Assembly (NCBI RefSeq): GCF_001423295.1
Contig: NZ_LMNG01000029.1
Location: forward strand, 1 to 64,000
DNA from: Methylobacterium sp. Leaf112
GTDB lineage: Bacteria > Pseudomonadota > Alphaproteobacteria > Rhizobiales > Beijerinckiaceae
Length of the DNA stretch: 64,000 nt
Reading direction: 5' to 3'
Every line of letters starts with the position of its first letter. Position 1 is the stretch's first letter. This document shows positions 33,522 through 42,669 of the stretch, piece after piece. The notes under the pieces are model-generated. The model did not search any database, was not told where the DNA came from, and saw only the letters and a list, made by a program, of their open reading frames with translations. A program made the position numbers and the translations under genes.

Positions 33522-34790
33522 TCAGGCGGTGGGCCGGTCGGCCGTCCCGGCATCGGGGGCCTTCGACCGGGATTTCGTGCGCCTTTCGGAGCCGGACGCC
33601 GTGTCCCGTCCGTTCGATTTCGCCCTGCCGACGGACTTGGTCGCGGCCTTAGATTTGGCCTGGGAGCTGGCCTTGGTCTTACGCGTGGCCGTCCTGACCG
33701 GCGTTGCCTTGCTCACCCTGGCGAGCCGGGCCTGGAGCAGCCCCAGCACGGCCGCCTCCTCGGGCTTCAGGCGCGTAAGGTCGTCGCGCAGCTCGTCCGC
33801 GACGGCGTGCTTCACCTGCAGCAGCAGGTCGCCCTCGAGGTAGCCGTCGAGCACCTGGGGGTGGATGTAGCACTTGCGGCAGATGGTCGGCGTGTTGCCG
33901 AGCCGGCTCGCCACGCTCTCGATGGCCGTCCGAAGGTTCTTCTTGGCGGCGGCCTGGCTGTCGAACGCCTCGAATTCCTGCAGCGCCAGGGCGGCCAGCA
34001 CCGTGCCGGCCCAGGTGCGGAAATCCTTGGCGGTGACCGGCTGGCCGGTGATCTCGCGCAGGTACGCGTTCACGTCGGCCGAGGTCACGTCGCGGATGGC
34101 GCCGTCCGCGTCGCGGTACTGGAACAGCTCCTGGCCGGGCAGATCCTGGCAGGCCTTGACGATCCGGGCCACGCGCCGGTCCTTCACGCCGAGGTCCCAG
34201 GTCTTGCCGCTCTTGCCCTTGAACCGGAAGGTGAGCTTGGCGCCGGCGATCGTGGCGTGCCGGTCGCGCAGGGTGGTGAGACCGAAGCTCTTGTTGGTGC
34301 GGGCGTAATCGTCGTTGCCCACCCGAATGAGCGTGGTCTCCAGAAGATGCACCACCGTCGCCAGCACCTTTTCGCGGGGCAGGCCGGCCTTGCCCATGTC
34401 GGCGTCGACGCGGGCGCGCAGGCCCGGCAGCACGTCGGCGAAGGTCATGATGTGCTCGAACTTGGTCTGGTCCCGGGCGGCGCGGAAGTCGGCGTGGTAG
34501 CGGTACTGCTTGCGCCCCTTGGCGTCGCGCCCCGTCGCCTGGATGTGGCCGTTGGCGCGCGCGCAGATCCACACGTCGGTGTAGGCGGGCGGGATGGCGA
34601 GCGCCCGGATGCGGGCCAGGGTCTTCGCGTCGCGCACCGGGGCGCCCTTGGGGTCGCGGTAGGCGAAGCCCGTGCCGCTCCGGCGGCGGGTCAGCCCCGG
34701 CGTGGACTCGTCGACATAGGCGAGGCCCGCCTCCTCGGCCGCGTCGCGCGGATCGGCGACGGTGCCGTCCTCGTCCCGATCCGACGTCAT
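33522..34790 (-). CDS. type IB DNA topoisomerase
   Basis: A 422-residue poxvirus/bacterial-type topoisomerase IB that relaxes supercoiled DNA through a 3'-phosphotyrosine intermediate. The N-terminal clamp has TGFAYRDPKGAPVRDAKTLA and IPPAYTDVWICARANGHIQA. The catalytic core has VGNDDYARTNKSFGLTTLR, KGKSGKTWDLGVKDRRVARI and DFRTWAGTVLAA. The active-site tyrosine is Y308 in TICRKCYIHPQVL. A Lys/Arg/Ser/Ala-rich tail of about 60 residues (from residue 360) is disordered and may add DNA binding. The ATG at 34790 is chosen by homology; the open frame extends upstream without family features. Confidence 0.95.
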   Translation of the reverse strand: MTSDRDEDGTVADPRDAAEEAGLAYVDESTPGLTRRRSGTGFAYRDPKGAPVRDAKTLARIRALAIPPAYTDVWICARANGHIQATGRDAKGRKQYRYHADFRAARDQTKFEHIMTFADVLPGLRARVDADMGKAGLPREKVLATVVHLLETTLIRVGNDDYARTNKSFGLTTLRDRHATIAGAKLTFRFKGKSGKTWDLGVKDRRVARIVKACQDLPGQELFQYRDADGAIRDVTSADVNAYLREITGQPVTAKDFRTWAGTVLAALALQEFEAFDSQAAAKKNLRTAIESVASRLGNTPTICRKCYIHPQVLDGYLEGDLLLQVKHAVADELRDDLTRLKPEEAAVLGLLQARLARVSKATPVRTATRKTKASSQAKSKAATKSVGRAKSNGRDTASGSERRTKSRSKAPDAGTADRPTA

Positions 34791-34866
34791 GCGCAACGCT
34801 CCCCCGGATGATTTCGTGAGGCGACAACCGGTGGCCGGGCCGCTCCGTTCCGGGCGCGACATCGCG

Positions 34867-35289
34867 CTACAGCCAGCGCTCCATGACGATGCGCGGGACC
34901 GCGTTCCAGCCGAGGCCGGCGTAGAAGTCGCGCACGGGCGTGTTGGTCTCGCGGATCATGAGCTGTGCCTTGGGAATCTTCCGCACCCGCAGCCACTCTT
35001 CCCCGGCCGCCACCATGGCCCGGCCGTGGCCCCGGCCCCGCGCCTCGGCCGCGACGTAGTAGAGCCAGCCGCGATGGCCGTCGTGGCCGACCATCACGCT
35101 CGCGGCGACGCGCCCGTCCGGCGTGACGCCGACGAGGACGTCGGAGTTCGGACGCCCGGCGGCGCGGTCGAGATCCGCGTCCGGATCGTTGTGCGGCACC
35201 ACGAGGCCGCAGGCGCGCCACAGGGCGATCACCGCCGCGTGGTCGTCGGCCCGGAACGGCCGGATCGTCAGGCTCTCGGTCGTGTCCAT
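34867..35289 (-). CDS. GNAT acetyltransferase, YpeA-like
   Basis: A 140-residue GNAT-fold N-acetyltransferase close to YpeA in layout. It starts with LTIRPFRADDHAAVIALWRA, has ASVMVGHDGHRGWLYYVAAE and the acetyl-CoA P-loop ARGRGHGRAMV, and ends DFYAGLGWNAVPRIVMERWL. Cytosolic; the acceptor is unknown. The ATG at 35289 has GAGGA seven bases upstream. That ribosome-binding site lies in the proximal unit of a 16-bp tandem repeat, so copy number or unit sequence could change translation. The next gene is divergent. Confidence 0.88.
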   Translation of the reverse strand: MDTTESLTIRPFRADDHAAVIALWRACGLVVPHNDPDADLDRAAGRPNSDVLVGVTPDGRVAASVMVGHDGHRGWLYYVAAEARGRGHGRAMVAAGEEWLRVRKIPKAQLMIRETNTPVRDFYAGLGWNAVPRIVMERWL

Positions 35290-35290
35290 G

Positions 35291-35346
35291 GTCTTGTCCT
35301 CGTGCGGTCTTGTCCTAGTGCGGTCTTGTCCTAGTGCGGTCTTGCC
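35291..35346 (-). repeat. 16-bp tandem repeat carrying the GNAT ribosome-binding site
   Basis: Units begin at 35291, 35307 and 35323, with a partial at 35339. On the coding strand each reads CGCAC(T or G)AGGACAAGAC. Only the copy next to the ATG has G at the variable base and so makes GAGGA; the others have TAGGA. Confidence 0.95.
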
Positions 35347-35380
35347 TTTCTGCGCGGTGAGGCATGCTACAGGCTGAGGA

Positions 35381-36532
35381 ATGGATACGCCGCCCCACCT
35401 GCCCCACGCGCGAAAAACCCTGGTCTTCGTGGTCACCGAGGACTGGTTCTTCGCCTCGCACTTCCTGCCCCTGGCGCGGGCGGCCGTCGCCATGGGTCTC
35501 ACCGTGGCGGTGGTGACGCGGGTGCGCGATCACCGCGCGCCCATCGAGGCCACGGGTGCGCGGGTGGTCCACCTGGAGGCCGAGCGCTCAAGCCTCAACC
35601 CCATGGCGGCGGGGTACGCGGCGGGCCAGCTCGCCGGTATCCTCAAGGCGTTGCGGGCCGACATCGTCCACTGCATCGCGCTCCGCGCCATCCTGGTCGG
35701 CGGCACCGCGGCCGCCATGGCGGGCATCCCCGCCCGGGTCTACGCGGTGACCGGCCTCGGGCTCCTCGGCGCCCGCGCCGATGCCACCGGCCGGCTGTCG
35801 CGCCTGGCGCTGCGCGGCCTCATCCGGGGACCGCTCGCCTCGAAGCGAACCCGGTTCCTGTTCGAGAATCCCGACGACGCCCGGGCGCTCGGCCTCGACC
35901 CGGCCGACACCGCCGTCACCCTCGTCGGCGGGGCCGGCGTCGATCCCGAGGCCTTCACGCCCCGACCCCTGCCGCCGACCCCGCCCCTGCGGGTCGCCCT
36001 GGTGGCCCGGATGCTGTGGTCGAAGGGCGTCGATACGGCCGTGGAGGCTGTGCGCCGCGCCCGCGCCGACGGGGTGGCGGTGGAGCTCTCCCTCTACGGC
36101 GCGCCAGACCCCTCGAACCGCCGGGCGATCCCCGAGGCGACGCTCCGGGACTGGTCGCGCGACGGGATCGCGTGGCACGGGCCCACCGCCGACGTCGCCG
36201 GGGCCTACGCCGCCCACCACGCCGCCTGCCTGCCCTCGCGGGGCGGCGAGGGCCTGCCCCGCACCCTGCTGGAGGCGGCCGCCTGCGGGCGCGCGCTCCT
36301 CACCACCGACGTGCCGGGCTGCCGCTCCCTGGTGGGCGACGGACTCGAAGGTTTCGTCGTCCCGCCCGACGATTCCGCGGCGCTGGCCGCCGCCCTCGCG
36401 CGCCTCGCCGCCGATCCGGGACTCGTGGTGCGGATGGGCGAAGCGGCACGCGACCGCATCCGGGCGGGGGACTTCACGGAAGCGGCCGTGGCCGGCGCCG
36501 TCTGTGCGATCTACGCGGAGCTCTCGGCATGA
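35381..36532 (+). CDS. family 4 glycosyltransferase
   Basis: A 383-residue GT-B-fold retaining glycosyltransferase. The N-terminal half has FVVTEDWFFASHFLPLARAA, a variant of the acceptor-side G-loop region, and ADIVHCIALRAILVGGTAAA. The C-terminal donor domain has RVALVARMLWSKGVDTAVEA (phosphate-binding) and LPSRGGEGLPRTLLEAAACG, which holds the E-x7-E motif of GT4 enzymes. No signal peptide; probably at the cytoplasmic face of the membrane, building a lipid-linked or capsular glycan. Its stop overlaps the methyltransferase start as ATGA, so the two are coupled. Specific sugar not deducible. Confidence 0.9.
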   Translation: MDTPPHLPHARKTLVFVVTEDWFFASHFLPLARAAVAMGLTVAVVTRVRDHRAPIEATGARVVHLEAERSSLNPMAAGYAAGQLAGILKALRADIVHCIALRAILVGGTAAAMAGIPARVYAVTGLGLLGARADATGRLSRLALRGLIRGPLASKRTRFLFENPDDARALGLDPADTAVTLVGGAGVDPEAFTPRPLPPTPPLRVALVARMLWSKGVDTAVEAVRRARADGVAVELSLYGAPDPSNRRAIPEATLRDWSRDGIAWHGPTADVAGAYAAHHAACLPSRGGEGLPRTLLEAAACGRALLTTDVPGCRSLVGDGLEGFVVPPDDSAALAAALARLAADPGLVVRMGEAARDRIRAGDFTEAAVAGAVCAIYAELSA

Positions 36533-37188
36533 TCGCCTCGCCCGATCCCCTCGCCTTCATCCGTGAAAACACCCGGCTGCTGCCGGTGCCCCACGCGCCC
36601 GAGATCGTGCTGCATGTCGCCGACGAGGCCACCGCCCTGTGGCAGAAGACCGAGGACGAGCTCGAGGCCATCGGCCTGCCGCCGCCGTTCTGGGCCTTCG
36701 CCTGGGCGGGCGGCCAGGCGCTCGCCCGCTACATCCTCGACAACCCCGAGCTCGTCTCCGGGCGCCGCGTCCTCGATTTCGCCTCGGGCTCCGGACTCGT
36801 CGCCATCGCGGCGGCGAAAGCCGGGGCGATCCACGTGACGGCGAGCGACCTCGACGGGTTCGCGATCCCCGCCATCGGGCTCAACGCGGCGGCCAACGGC
36901 GTCGCCGACCGGATCGAGGCGGTGCGGGACGACCTCATCGGCTCCGATCCCGGCAGCGCCGTCGTGCTCGCCGCCGACATCTTCTACGAATGCGACCTCG
37001 CTGGGCGCGTCACCGCGTGGCTGGCCGGGCTGCATGCGCGCGGCGCCACCGTGCTGGTGGGCGATCCCGGTCGGTCCTACCTGCCGCGCGACCGGCTCGA
37101 ACGGCTCGCCACCTACGCGGTGCCGGTGAGCCGGTCCCTGGAGGATGCCGAGATCAAGCAGAGCAGCGTCTGGCGCTTCATCGCCTGA
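36529..37188 (+). CDS. class I methyltransferase, EtfB-lysine methyltransferase-like
   Basis: A 219-residue AdoMet-dependent methyltransferase. It begins FIRENTRLLPVPHAPEIVLH and continues GLPPPFWAFAWAGGQALARY and RVLDFASGSGLVAIAAAKAG (motif I). This layout matches the METTL20-type methyltransferase of alphaproteobacteria that modifies lysines on the beta subunit of electron-transfer flavoprotein; PrmA-like enzymes are the alternative. VVLAADIFYECDLAGRVTAW fits the motif IV position. It overlaps the glycosyltransferase by four bases (ATGA) and converges with the next gene, whose 3' end overlaps by 11 bases. The assignment of substrate is from memory of the family, not proven. Confidence 0.8.
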   Translation: MIASPDPLAFIRENTRLLPVPHAPEIVLHVADEATALWQKTEDELEAIGLPPPFWAFAWAGGQALARYILDNPELVSGRRVLDFASGSGLVAIAAAKAGAIHVTASDLDGFAIPAIGLNAAANGVADRIEAVRDDLIGSDPGSAVVLAADIFYECDLAGRVTAWLAGLHARGATVLVGDPGRSYLPRDRLERLATYAVPVSRSLEDAEIKQSSVWRFIA

Positions 37189-37864
37189 CGGCCTTCGGCA
37201 TCACGGCGCGCAAGGCCAGGTGCGTCGGCCCGCACAGGGCGAGCGGAATGCCGACGACGAGGAGGCCGAACCAGGCGTAAGGCGACATCCAGGTCTGTGC
37301 GGCGGTGTCGCTCATGCCCCAGACGTAGTTGATGTTGACAGGGGTGAGGCCGGGATCGGGGCGCGGCGCTGGCATGGCGAAGAAGCAGACCGCCAGCACC
37401 ACCACGGCGAGGCCCGACCACGCCGCCCAGGCGCGGCGGTCGTAGCCGAGGCGGCAGACGAGATAGATCAGCAGGAACGGCAGCCAGCCGTGGAACAGCG
37501 ACAGGCCGCGCAGGAAGAGCGAATTCTCGGACTTGAACATGTAGTCGGTCATGCCGGTGATCGGCAGGCCGAACAGGCCGGCGGTGAAATCCGCCACCCA
37601 GATCACCTGCGGCGCCAGGATGCCGACGGCGCCCATGGAGATGGGCAGCGCGCGCTCGGTCCAGATCCCCCAGAGGGTCAGGATCAGGGCGATGTCGCAG
37701 AAGTAGAGGAAGTTCGTCGGCCCGTAATACCACCCGTAGGTCGGCACCAGCACGGCCATGAAAGCCGTGTAGGCGAGCTTGAGGGCCATCGGCAGGCGCT
37801 GGCGTGCCCCTTCGGAGGACGCCAGCGCACTGTCCCAGGGGGCCGGCGAGAGGGAAGCGCTCAT
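37178..37864 (-). CDS. conserved seven-span membrane protein, unknown function
   Basis: A 228-residue integral membrane protein with about seven hydrophobic segments. Recognisable stretches are YGPTNFLYFCDIALILTLWG and SLFHGWLPFLLIYLVCRLGY, which recur in uncharacterised membrane proteins of soil bacteria. The end is basic (MPKAVRR). No catalytic motif and no named family that I can give with confidence. Its 3' end overlaps the 3' end of the convergent methyltransferase by 11 bases. It is followed on the same strand, upstream, by the doxX gene at 128 bp. Confidence 0.7.
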   Translation of the reverse strand: MSASLSPAPWDSALASSEGARQRLPMALKLAYTAFMAVLVPTYGWYYGPTNFLYFCDIALILTLWGIWTERALPISMGAVGILAPQVIWVADFTAGLFGLPITGMTDYMFKSENSLFLRGLSLFHGWLPFLLIYLVCRLGYDRRAWAAWSGLAVVVLAVCFFAMPAPRPDPGLTPVNINYVWGMSDTAAQTWMSPYAWFGLLVVGIPLALCGPTHLALRAVMPKAVRR

Positions 37865-37992
37865 GGTCTGAAGGTCCGTCCGGCCCCGATCGGCCCGGTG
37901 TCAGGACGATGCCGTGCCGGCGCCGCCGGGGCGGTGACGAACGGCACAGCTTACGTTGGGAAGGGCGCGATCAGAACCAGCCGCGGCGCTTG

Positions 37993-38400
37993 TTAGAACC
38001 GGCCGCGGCGCTGGGCGTCGAGGCTCCACGGGCCGGCGCCGGCGGCGGCGAGGTAGAGGAACACGAAGCAGAACAGGATCGCCGCGTCGCCGCCGTTGAG
38101 GGCGGGAAACGGGCTCTTCGGCGCATGGGCCATGAAGTAGGCCACCGCCATCTGGCCCGACAGGACGAACGCCACCGGCCGGGTGAACAGGCCGAGCACG
38201 ATCAGCGCGCCGCCGACGAGTTCGAGCAGGCCCGCCATCCCGATCAGGGAGACCAGTTCCGGCGCGCCGCCGCCACCCATGCGTGCGGGAAAGCCGAGGA
38301 GCTTCTGCGTCCCGTGGGCGAGGAACAGCAGCCCCGCCATGATGCGCAGGACGCTGAGCAGGCGCGGGGCCCAGGTGACCGAGAGGGCGTTGGTGTTCAT
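37993..38400 (-). CDS. DoxX family membrane protein
   Basis: A 135-residue four-span membrane protein of the DoxX/SURF4 family. It begins with a short polar stretch, then RLLSVLRIMAGLLFLAHGTQ and KLLGF, the family hallmark, then GMAGLLELVGGALIVLGLFT and AVAYFMAHAPKSPFPALNGG. DoxX proteins have been linked to redox balance and to quinone-dependent thiosulfate oxidation; the actual reaction here is unknown. The ATG at 38400 gives the family length. Confidence 0.9.
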   Translation of the reverse strand: MNTNALSVTWAPRLLSVLRIMAGLLFLAHGTQKLLGFPARMGGGGAPELVSLIGMAGLLELVGGALIVLGLFTRPVAFVLSGQMAVAYFMAHAPKSPFPALNGGDAAILFCFVFLYLAAAGAGPWSLDAQRRGRF

Positions 38401-38560
38401 GCGGTGACGTGCTCCGAGGAACGCCTCGGGACCCGAGGCGAGGGAGCCCCGCATCGAGCACGAATCGTACGGTGCGTCGATCCACCCCGGCGGCACCGGC
38501 GGGCGTCCGCGAACCGGACCGTGCCGGGCGGCACGGAAGAGGGCGCGCGGGGGCGCCGGT

Positions 38561-38641
38561 TCAGTCGGCCGCGACGGCGACGAGGGAGAACAGGGCCGCC
38601 AACAGGACATTGCCGGCGACGACGAGAGCGAGGACGAGCAT
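38561..38641 (-). CDS. possible 26-residue hydrophobic membrane peptide
   Basis: A very short frame, starting MLVLALVVAGNVLLAALFSL and ending VAVAAD with a stop, would form a single transmembrane helix with an acidic C-terminus. It resembles the size of accessory peptides of membrane complexes (KdpF or CydX class), but no partner gene is adjacent. The ribosome-binding site is weak. High GC favours chance hydrophobic frames, so this stays tentative. Confidence 0.25.
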   Translation of the reverse strand: MLVLALVVAGNVLLAALFSLVAVAAD

Positions 38642-38813
38642 GGCGATGGAATCTTAGGCTTCGAGGACCGGGACGCCAGCCTTACGGCCACGCTTCTGGC
38701 CGGTTCATGAACGCCACGGCCCGGCCGACCCGGCAATGCGGAACGGCGTGAATCAATTGCTCCTGTGCCTGCTCCAGCGCCGTGTCCCGGGGACACCGTC
38801 GGGGCGAGCGATG

Positions 38814-39020
38814 CTAACCGATCTTGCCGAGCCGAATCAGCAACGCTTCGATCCGCTCGCCCACGGGTTCGGCCGGATCCGCCGGATAGAAGGCCCGCAG
38901 GGTGTGGCCGAGGTGGCGCCGGACGTGCGGTGCCAGGGCTGGCGGACGGCGCACCGAACCCGCCTCCGTCGCAGCCGCGGCATGGGAGCCATGAGATCGT
39001 TCGCCGTGCGTCTCGGGCAT
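38814..39020 (-). CDS. NepR-like anti-sigma factor
   Basis: A 68-residue protein. The C-terminal half reads HVRRHLGHTLRAFYPADPAE then PVGERIEALLIRLGK. This fits the NepR pattern (two helices: I-G-x-x-L-R-x-x-Y and P-V-P-x-R-F-x-x-L-L-x-x-L). NepR proteins hold the general-stress sigma factor EcfG inactive and are released by phosphorylated PhyR. The N-terminal 30 residues are polar and disordered, as in true NepR. The ATG at 39020 is chosen because GAGAGGGGG lies 8 bases upstream; an in-frame ATG at 39050 lacks one. No phyR, ecfG or histidine kinase lies nearby, so it is an orphan paralogue. The match is by eye. Confidence 0.65.
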   Translation of the reverse strand: MPETHGERSHGSHAAAATEAGSVRRPPALAPHVRRHLGHTLRAFYPADPAEPVGERIEALLIRLGKIG

Positions 39021-39313
39021 TCGAAAAGCCCCCTCTCGCCGCGTCGTCACGACGGCACCGGATCGGCGTGGTCGGACCCGGCGAAGATCGCACAGCAGGG
39101 TTAAGGATGCGTTTCCGGCGATCGGCCACCGGTCCGCCGCGACTCGGGCGACAGGCGCGAAATAAAAGCGTGACCGTTGGATCGAAGAGAAATGGCGCGG
39201 TGCCAGAGACTTGCGTCCGCCCCCCCATTCCGACGCGGCCCGCCGCCCGTTTTCGCGCCGCTGTCAAGTGGTAGACGTCGGCATCGCGGCTGGTTTACAT
39301 CTTTTACTCAGGC

Positions 39314-39592
39314 ATGAGCACTCCCTACGCTCAGCCACCTCGCAGTCTGGATGAGGTCAAATTGAGTGGCATGCAAAGTATTGCAATGACCGAACGCGAG
39401 CGGGATACAGTGATCGCTGCGCTGCGGTATTATCAATTCTATCGTTTGCAGGGAAATCCATTTAATCCGCAGCAGGATCATTTGATCGACGCCATCGCCG
39501 GGCATTCCGGCGAGGCCCTGGACTTGGCCGCCATCGACGACCTCTGTGCCGGCCTCAACGGCAACAAGCACGCCCTCAGCGCAGCCGCCTGA
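39314..39592 (+). CDS. hypothetical 92-residue protein
   Basis: A soluble protein with the centre MTERERDTVIAALRYYQFYR, then LQGNPFNPQQDHLIDAIAGH and a final DLAAIDDLCAGLNGNKHAL. The pattern (a helical ALRYYQ segment followed by an LDxxxIDxLC end) recurs in small alphaproteobacterial proteins of unknown role. The 5' third has lower GC than its neighbours. The ATG at 39314 has a poor ribosome-binding site; the in-frame ATG at 39371 is an alternative. Confidence 0.55.
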   Translation: MSTPYAQPPRSLDEVKLSGMQSIAMTERERDTVIAALRYYQFYRLQGNPFNPQQDHLIDAIAGHSGEALDLAAIDDLCAGLNGNKHALSAAA

Positions 39593-39679
39593 GGGGTGCC
39601 GCCCGGCCCGGCGTCTCGTCGGACGAGACGCCGGGCCTCGCGTGCGGAGCCCGCCCGTCCGGGCCGCTCCGCCGCCCGC

Positions 39680-40081
39680 TCAAGGGGCCGCGTCGAGCTG
39701 CTGCCTGGCGCGCCCGAGGGCCTCCCTGCAACCCTTGGCGTCGCCCTTGCCATCGGCGGTGCGGGCCTCGTCGAGGGCGACCTTGGCCTGCATCGCCTTG
39801 TCGCCGCCCTTGCCGGCCTCGGCCGACTTCTCCGGCGGCGTCGTGGGGTGCGTGCTCGGATTGCCGCCGGACGCCCCTCCCTCGCCGCCGCGCGCGCCGG
39901 CATCGGCCTGGCCGCTCGTGGAGGCCGAGATCGACTCCTTGGCCTGATTCTTCACCTTGCCCTCGAGGGCCGCGATTTCGTCCGCGCAGGGCGAGGCGTG
40001 GGCTTGGCTCACCGCACCCGCGAGGGTCGCGGCGAGGAGGCCGGCGGCGAGCCAGGCGGGTCGTGTCGTGTTCGATGGCAT
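39680..40081 (-). CDS. exported Ala/Gly-rich hypothetical protein
   Basis: A 133-residue protein with a Sec signal peptide (PAWLAAGLLAATLAGAVSQA, cleavage near HA-SPCADE). The mature part has two helical ends, EIAALEGKVKNQAKESI and KVALDEARTADGKGDAKGCR, joined by a disordered Gly/Ser/Pro linker. Two cysteines, one at each end, might pair. The C-terminal helix (REALGRARQQLDAAP) is typical of small periplasmic proteins of unknown function. No family recognised. Confidence 0.6.
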   Translation of the reverse strand: MPSNTTRPAWLAAGLLAATLAGAVSQAHASPCADEIAALEGKVKNQAKESISASTSGQADAGARGGEGGASGGNPSTHPTTPPEKSAEAGKGGDKAMQAKVALDEARTADGKGDAKGCREALGRARQQLDAAP

Positions 40082-40329
40082 CGTCGAATCGAATCCCGAT
40101 ACAGCAGGGAGGCGCCGAAGCGGCGGCCTCTTCCCCGGGTCAACCCGCCGGGAGGCGGGACGGCTCCGGCCCGGATGGCGGAACCACCGTTTTTCGTCGC
40201 GCCCGACCATGAAAAAGGGGTGCCGCGCGATGCGACACCCCCGTTTCTCGTGCTGTCCATCGTCGTGAAGCCCCCGGAGAGGCACCGGCCCAGGGCCGGG
40301 TTCGTCGCGGCGCCCCGAGGGGCGTCCGC

Positions 40330-42669
40330 TCAGGCGCTGAGCTGGTCGCGGATCGGCAGTTGTCGGATGCGACGGCCCGTGGCCGCGAAGATCGCGTTGG
40401 CGATGGCGGGGGCGACCGGCGGCACGCCCGGCTCGCCGACGCCGCCCAGCGGCCCCGAGAAGTTCGGGTTCGGCAGCAGGTGGACGTGGATCTCCTTCGG
40501 GGCGGCGTCGATGCGGGTGATCTCGTAGCCGTCGAAGTTGTTCTGCTGGGCGCGGCCGTCCTTGAACGTGATCTCGGCCGAGAGCGCGAGGCCCATCCCC
40601 ATGACCACGGCGCCTTCCATCTGCGACCGGATGCGCTCCGGGTTCACCTGCGGTCCGCAATCGACGGCGATGTCGACGCGCTTGACCACGACCTCGCCCT
40701 TGGCCCCGACCTCCACCTCGGCGGCGACCGCCGTGTGGGTGACGAAGCTGTAGTGACCGGCGATGCCGAGCCCGGTGTTCTTCGCCATCTTGCGGCCCCA
40801 GCCGATGCCCTTGGCCGCCGCCTCGATGACCCCGCGCAGGCGTGCCGTGTCGATGGGGTAGCGGGCCGGGTCCTCGCCGTAGTTCCAGACATCGCCGAGC
40901 GTCGTCGGATCGATCTTGCGATCGGGGCCGATGAGGGCGAGCAGGTACTCCTTCGGGTCACGCCCCGCCGCATGCGCCAACTCGTTCACGAACGACTGGA
41001 TCGCGAAGGCGTGCGGGATGTTCGAGACCGAGCGGAACCAGCCGATGCGCACGTGCGCGTCGGCCGCCGGGTTCTCGAGACGGATGTTGGGTACGGCGAA
41101 CGGCGTGTTGGTGAGGCCCATGCCGAGCTCGAACGGGAGTTCGTTCTTGGCGCCCGCCGCGAAGATCGACCCGATGGTGGGGGCCGCCGAACGGTGGAGC
41201 CAAGCCACCGGCATGCCCTTGTCGTCGAGGCCGGCTTCCAGGCGCTCCACCGAGATGGTGTGGTAGTAGCCGTGGTGCAGGTCGTCCTCACGGGTCCAGG
41301 TCAGCTTCACCGGGGCGCCGTCCACGGCCTGGGAGCACAGGGCCGCTTCGAGCACGTAATCCGGCTTCGACTTGCGGCCGAAACCGCCGCCGAGCAGGGT
41401 CTGGTTGACCCGCACCTTGTCGGCCGCGAGATTCAACTTCTTCGCCAGCCGGTCGTGGGTCGCCTGCGGCGCCTGGGTGCAGGCCCAGGCCTCGCAGAAA
41501 CCGTCCTTGATCCGCACCACGGCGGCCGGCGGCTCCATCGGGGCCTGGACGAGGTGGGGCACGAAGTATTCGGCCTCGACCCGCTTCTTGGCCTTCGCCA
41601 TCGCGCCGTCGACGTCGCCCTGGTTGCGCACGACCTTGCCGGGGGCACGCACCGCCTTCTCCAGCTCGCCCCGGAAGGCGACGGAGTCGTAGGAGGCATT
41701 GGGGCCGTCGTCCCAGGTCACTTTGAGGGCCTCGCGGGCCTTCATGGCCGCCCAGGTGTTTTTCGCGATGACCGCGACGCCGCCAAGCGGCTGGAACTCG
41801 ACCGGTGCCTCCGGGGCGTCGATCTTGAAGATCTTGACGACGCCCGGGACTTTCTTGGCCTCGGTGTCGTCGTAGCTCACCACCTTGCCGCCGAAGACCG
41901 GCGGGCGGGCGACGAGGGCGTAGAGCATCCCGTCGATCTTGGTGTCGAGGCCGTAGACGGCCTTGCCCGTGGTGATGTCGCGGTTGTCGACGAGGCCGAT
42001 CTTGCCCTTGCCGATGTACTTGAAGTCCTTCGAATCCTTGAGCGTCACGGATTCGCGGGCCGGCACCGGCAGTTCGGCCGCTGCCGCCGCGATCTCGCCG
42101 TAGCCGAGGCTGCGCTTGGATTTGGCGTGGGTGACGACGTGGTTCTCGGCCTTCACTTCCGAGACCGGCACGTTCCATTGCTTGGCGGCGGCCTGGACCA
42201 GCATCAGGCGGGCGGCGGCCCCGGCGTGGCGCAGGTGCTGGAAGAAGTGGCGGAGCGAGCGCGACCCGTCCGTGTCCTGGTTGCCGAAGCGGGTCTCGTC
42301 GCCCCAGGCCTGGGCGACCTTCACCTTGTCCCAGGTGGCTTCGAGTTCGTCGGCGACCACGAAGGCGATGGAGGTGCGAACCCCCTGGCCCATCTCGGCG
42401 CGGTGGCAGGTCACCGTCACGGTGCCGTCGGGGGCGATGGCGACGAACACCTTGGGGTCGTCCTGCCACCCGTGCGGCATGGCATCGGCGCCGAATTTTT
42501 TCGGCTCGTTCGCCTTGTCCTCGGCTTTCGCCGAATCACGCCACGACAGGGCGAGCACCAGGGCACCCATGCCGCCCAGCATGGCGCGGCGGCTGACATT
42601 GGCGAGGGCCGTCGGGGCGGTGTCTTGGGTCGCGGTGGCTTCCGCCATCATCTTCGAATCGTGGATCAC
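40330..42669 (-). CDS. molybdopterin-binding large subunit, xanthine-oxidase family (IorB/aldehyde dehydrogenase-like)
   Basis: A 779-residue molybdenum hydroxylase large subunit of the isoquinoline-1-oxidoreductase/membrane aldehyde dehydrogenase type. A twin-arginine-like leader, [18 protein letters not shown], suggests folded export. Mo-cofactor regions include [40 protein letters not shown] and the catalytic Glu in [20 protein letters not shown]. The domain is the duplicated form found in IorB. The GTG at 42669 overlaps the small-subunit stop as GTGA, which proves coupling. Electrons would pass through the small subunit's two 2Fe-2S clusters. Substrate could be an aldehyde or N-heterocycle. 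No cytochrome subunit is adjacent. Confidence 0.92.
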   Translation of the reverse strand: MIHDSKMMAEATATQDTAPTALANVSRRAMLGGMGALVLALSWRDSAKAEDKANEPKKFGADAMPHGWQDDPKVFVAIAPDGTVTVTCHRAEMGQGVRTSIAFVVADELEATWDKVKVAQAWGDETRFGNQDTDGSRSLRHFFQHLRHAGAAARLMLVQAAAKQWNVPVSEVKAENHVVTHAKSKRSLGYGEIAAAAAELPVPARESVTLKDSKDFKYIGKGKIGLVDNRDITTGKAVYGLDTKIDGMLYALVARPPVFGGKVVSYDDTEAKKVPGVVKIFKIDAPEAPVEFQPLGGVAVIAKNTWAAMKAREALKVTWDDGPNASYDSVAFRGELEKAVRAPGKVVRNQGDVDGAMAKAKKRVEAEYFVPHLVQAPMEPPAAVVRIKDGFCEAWACTQAPQATHDRLAKKLNLAADKVRVNQTLLGGGFGRKSKPDYVLEAALCSQAVDGAPVKLTWTREDDLHHGYYHTISVERLEAGLDDKGMPVAWLHRSAAPTIGSIFAAGAKNELPFELGMGLTNTPFAVPNIRLENPAADAHVRIGWFRSVSNIPHAFAIQSFVNELAHAAGRDPKEYLLALIGPDRKIDPTTLGDVWNYGEDPARYPIDTARLRGVIEAAAKGIGWGRKMAKNTGLGIAGHYSFVTHTAVAAEVEVGAKGEVVVKRVDIAVDCGPQVNPERIRSQMEGAVVMGMGLALSAEITFKDGRAQQNNFDGYEITRIDAAPKEIHVHLLPNPNFSGPLGGVGEPGVPPVAPAIANAIFAATGRRIRQLPIRDQLSA

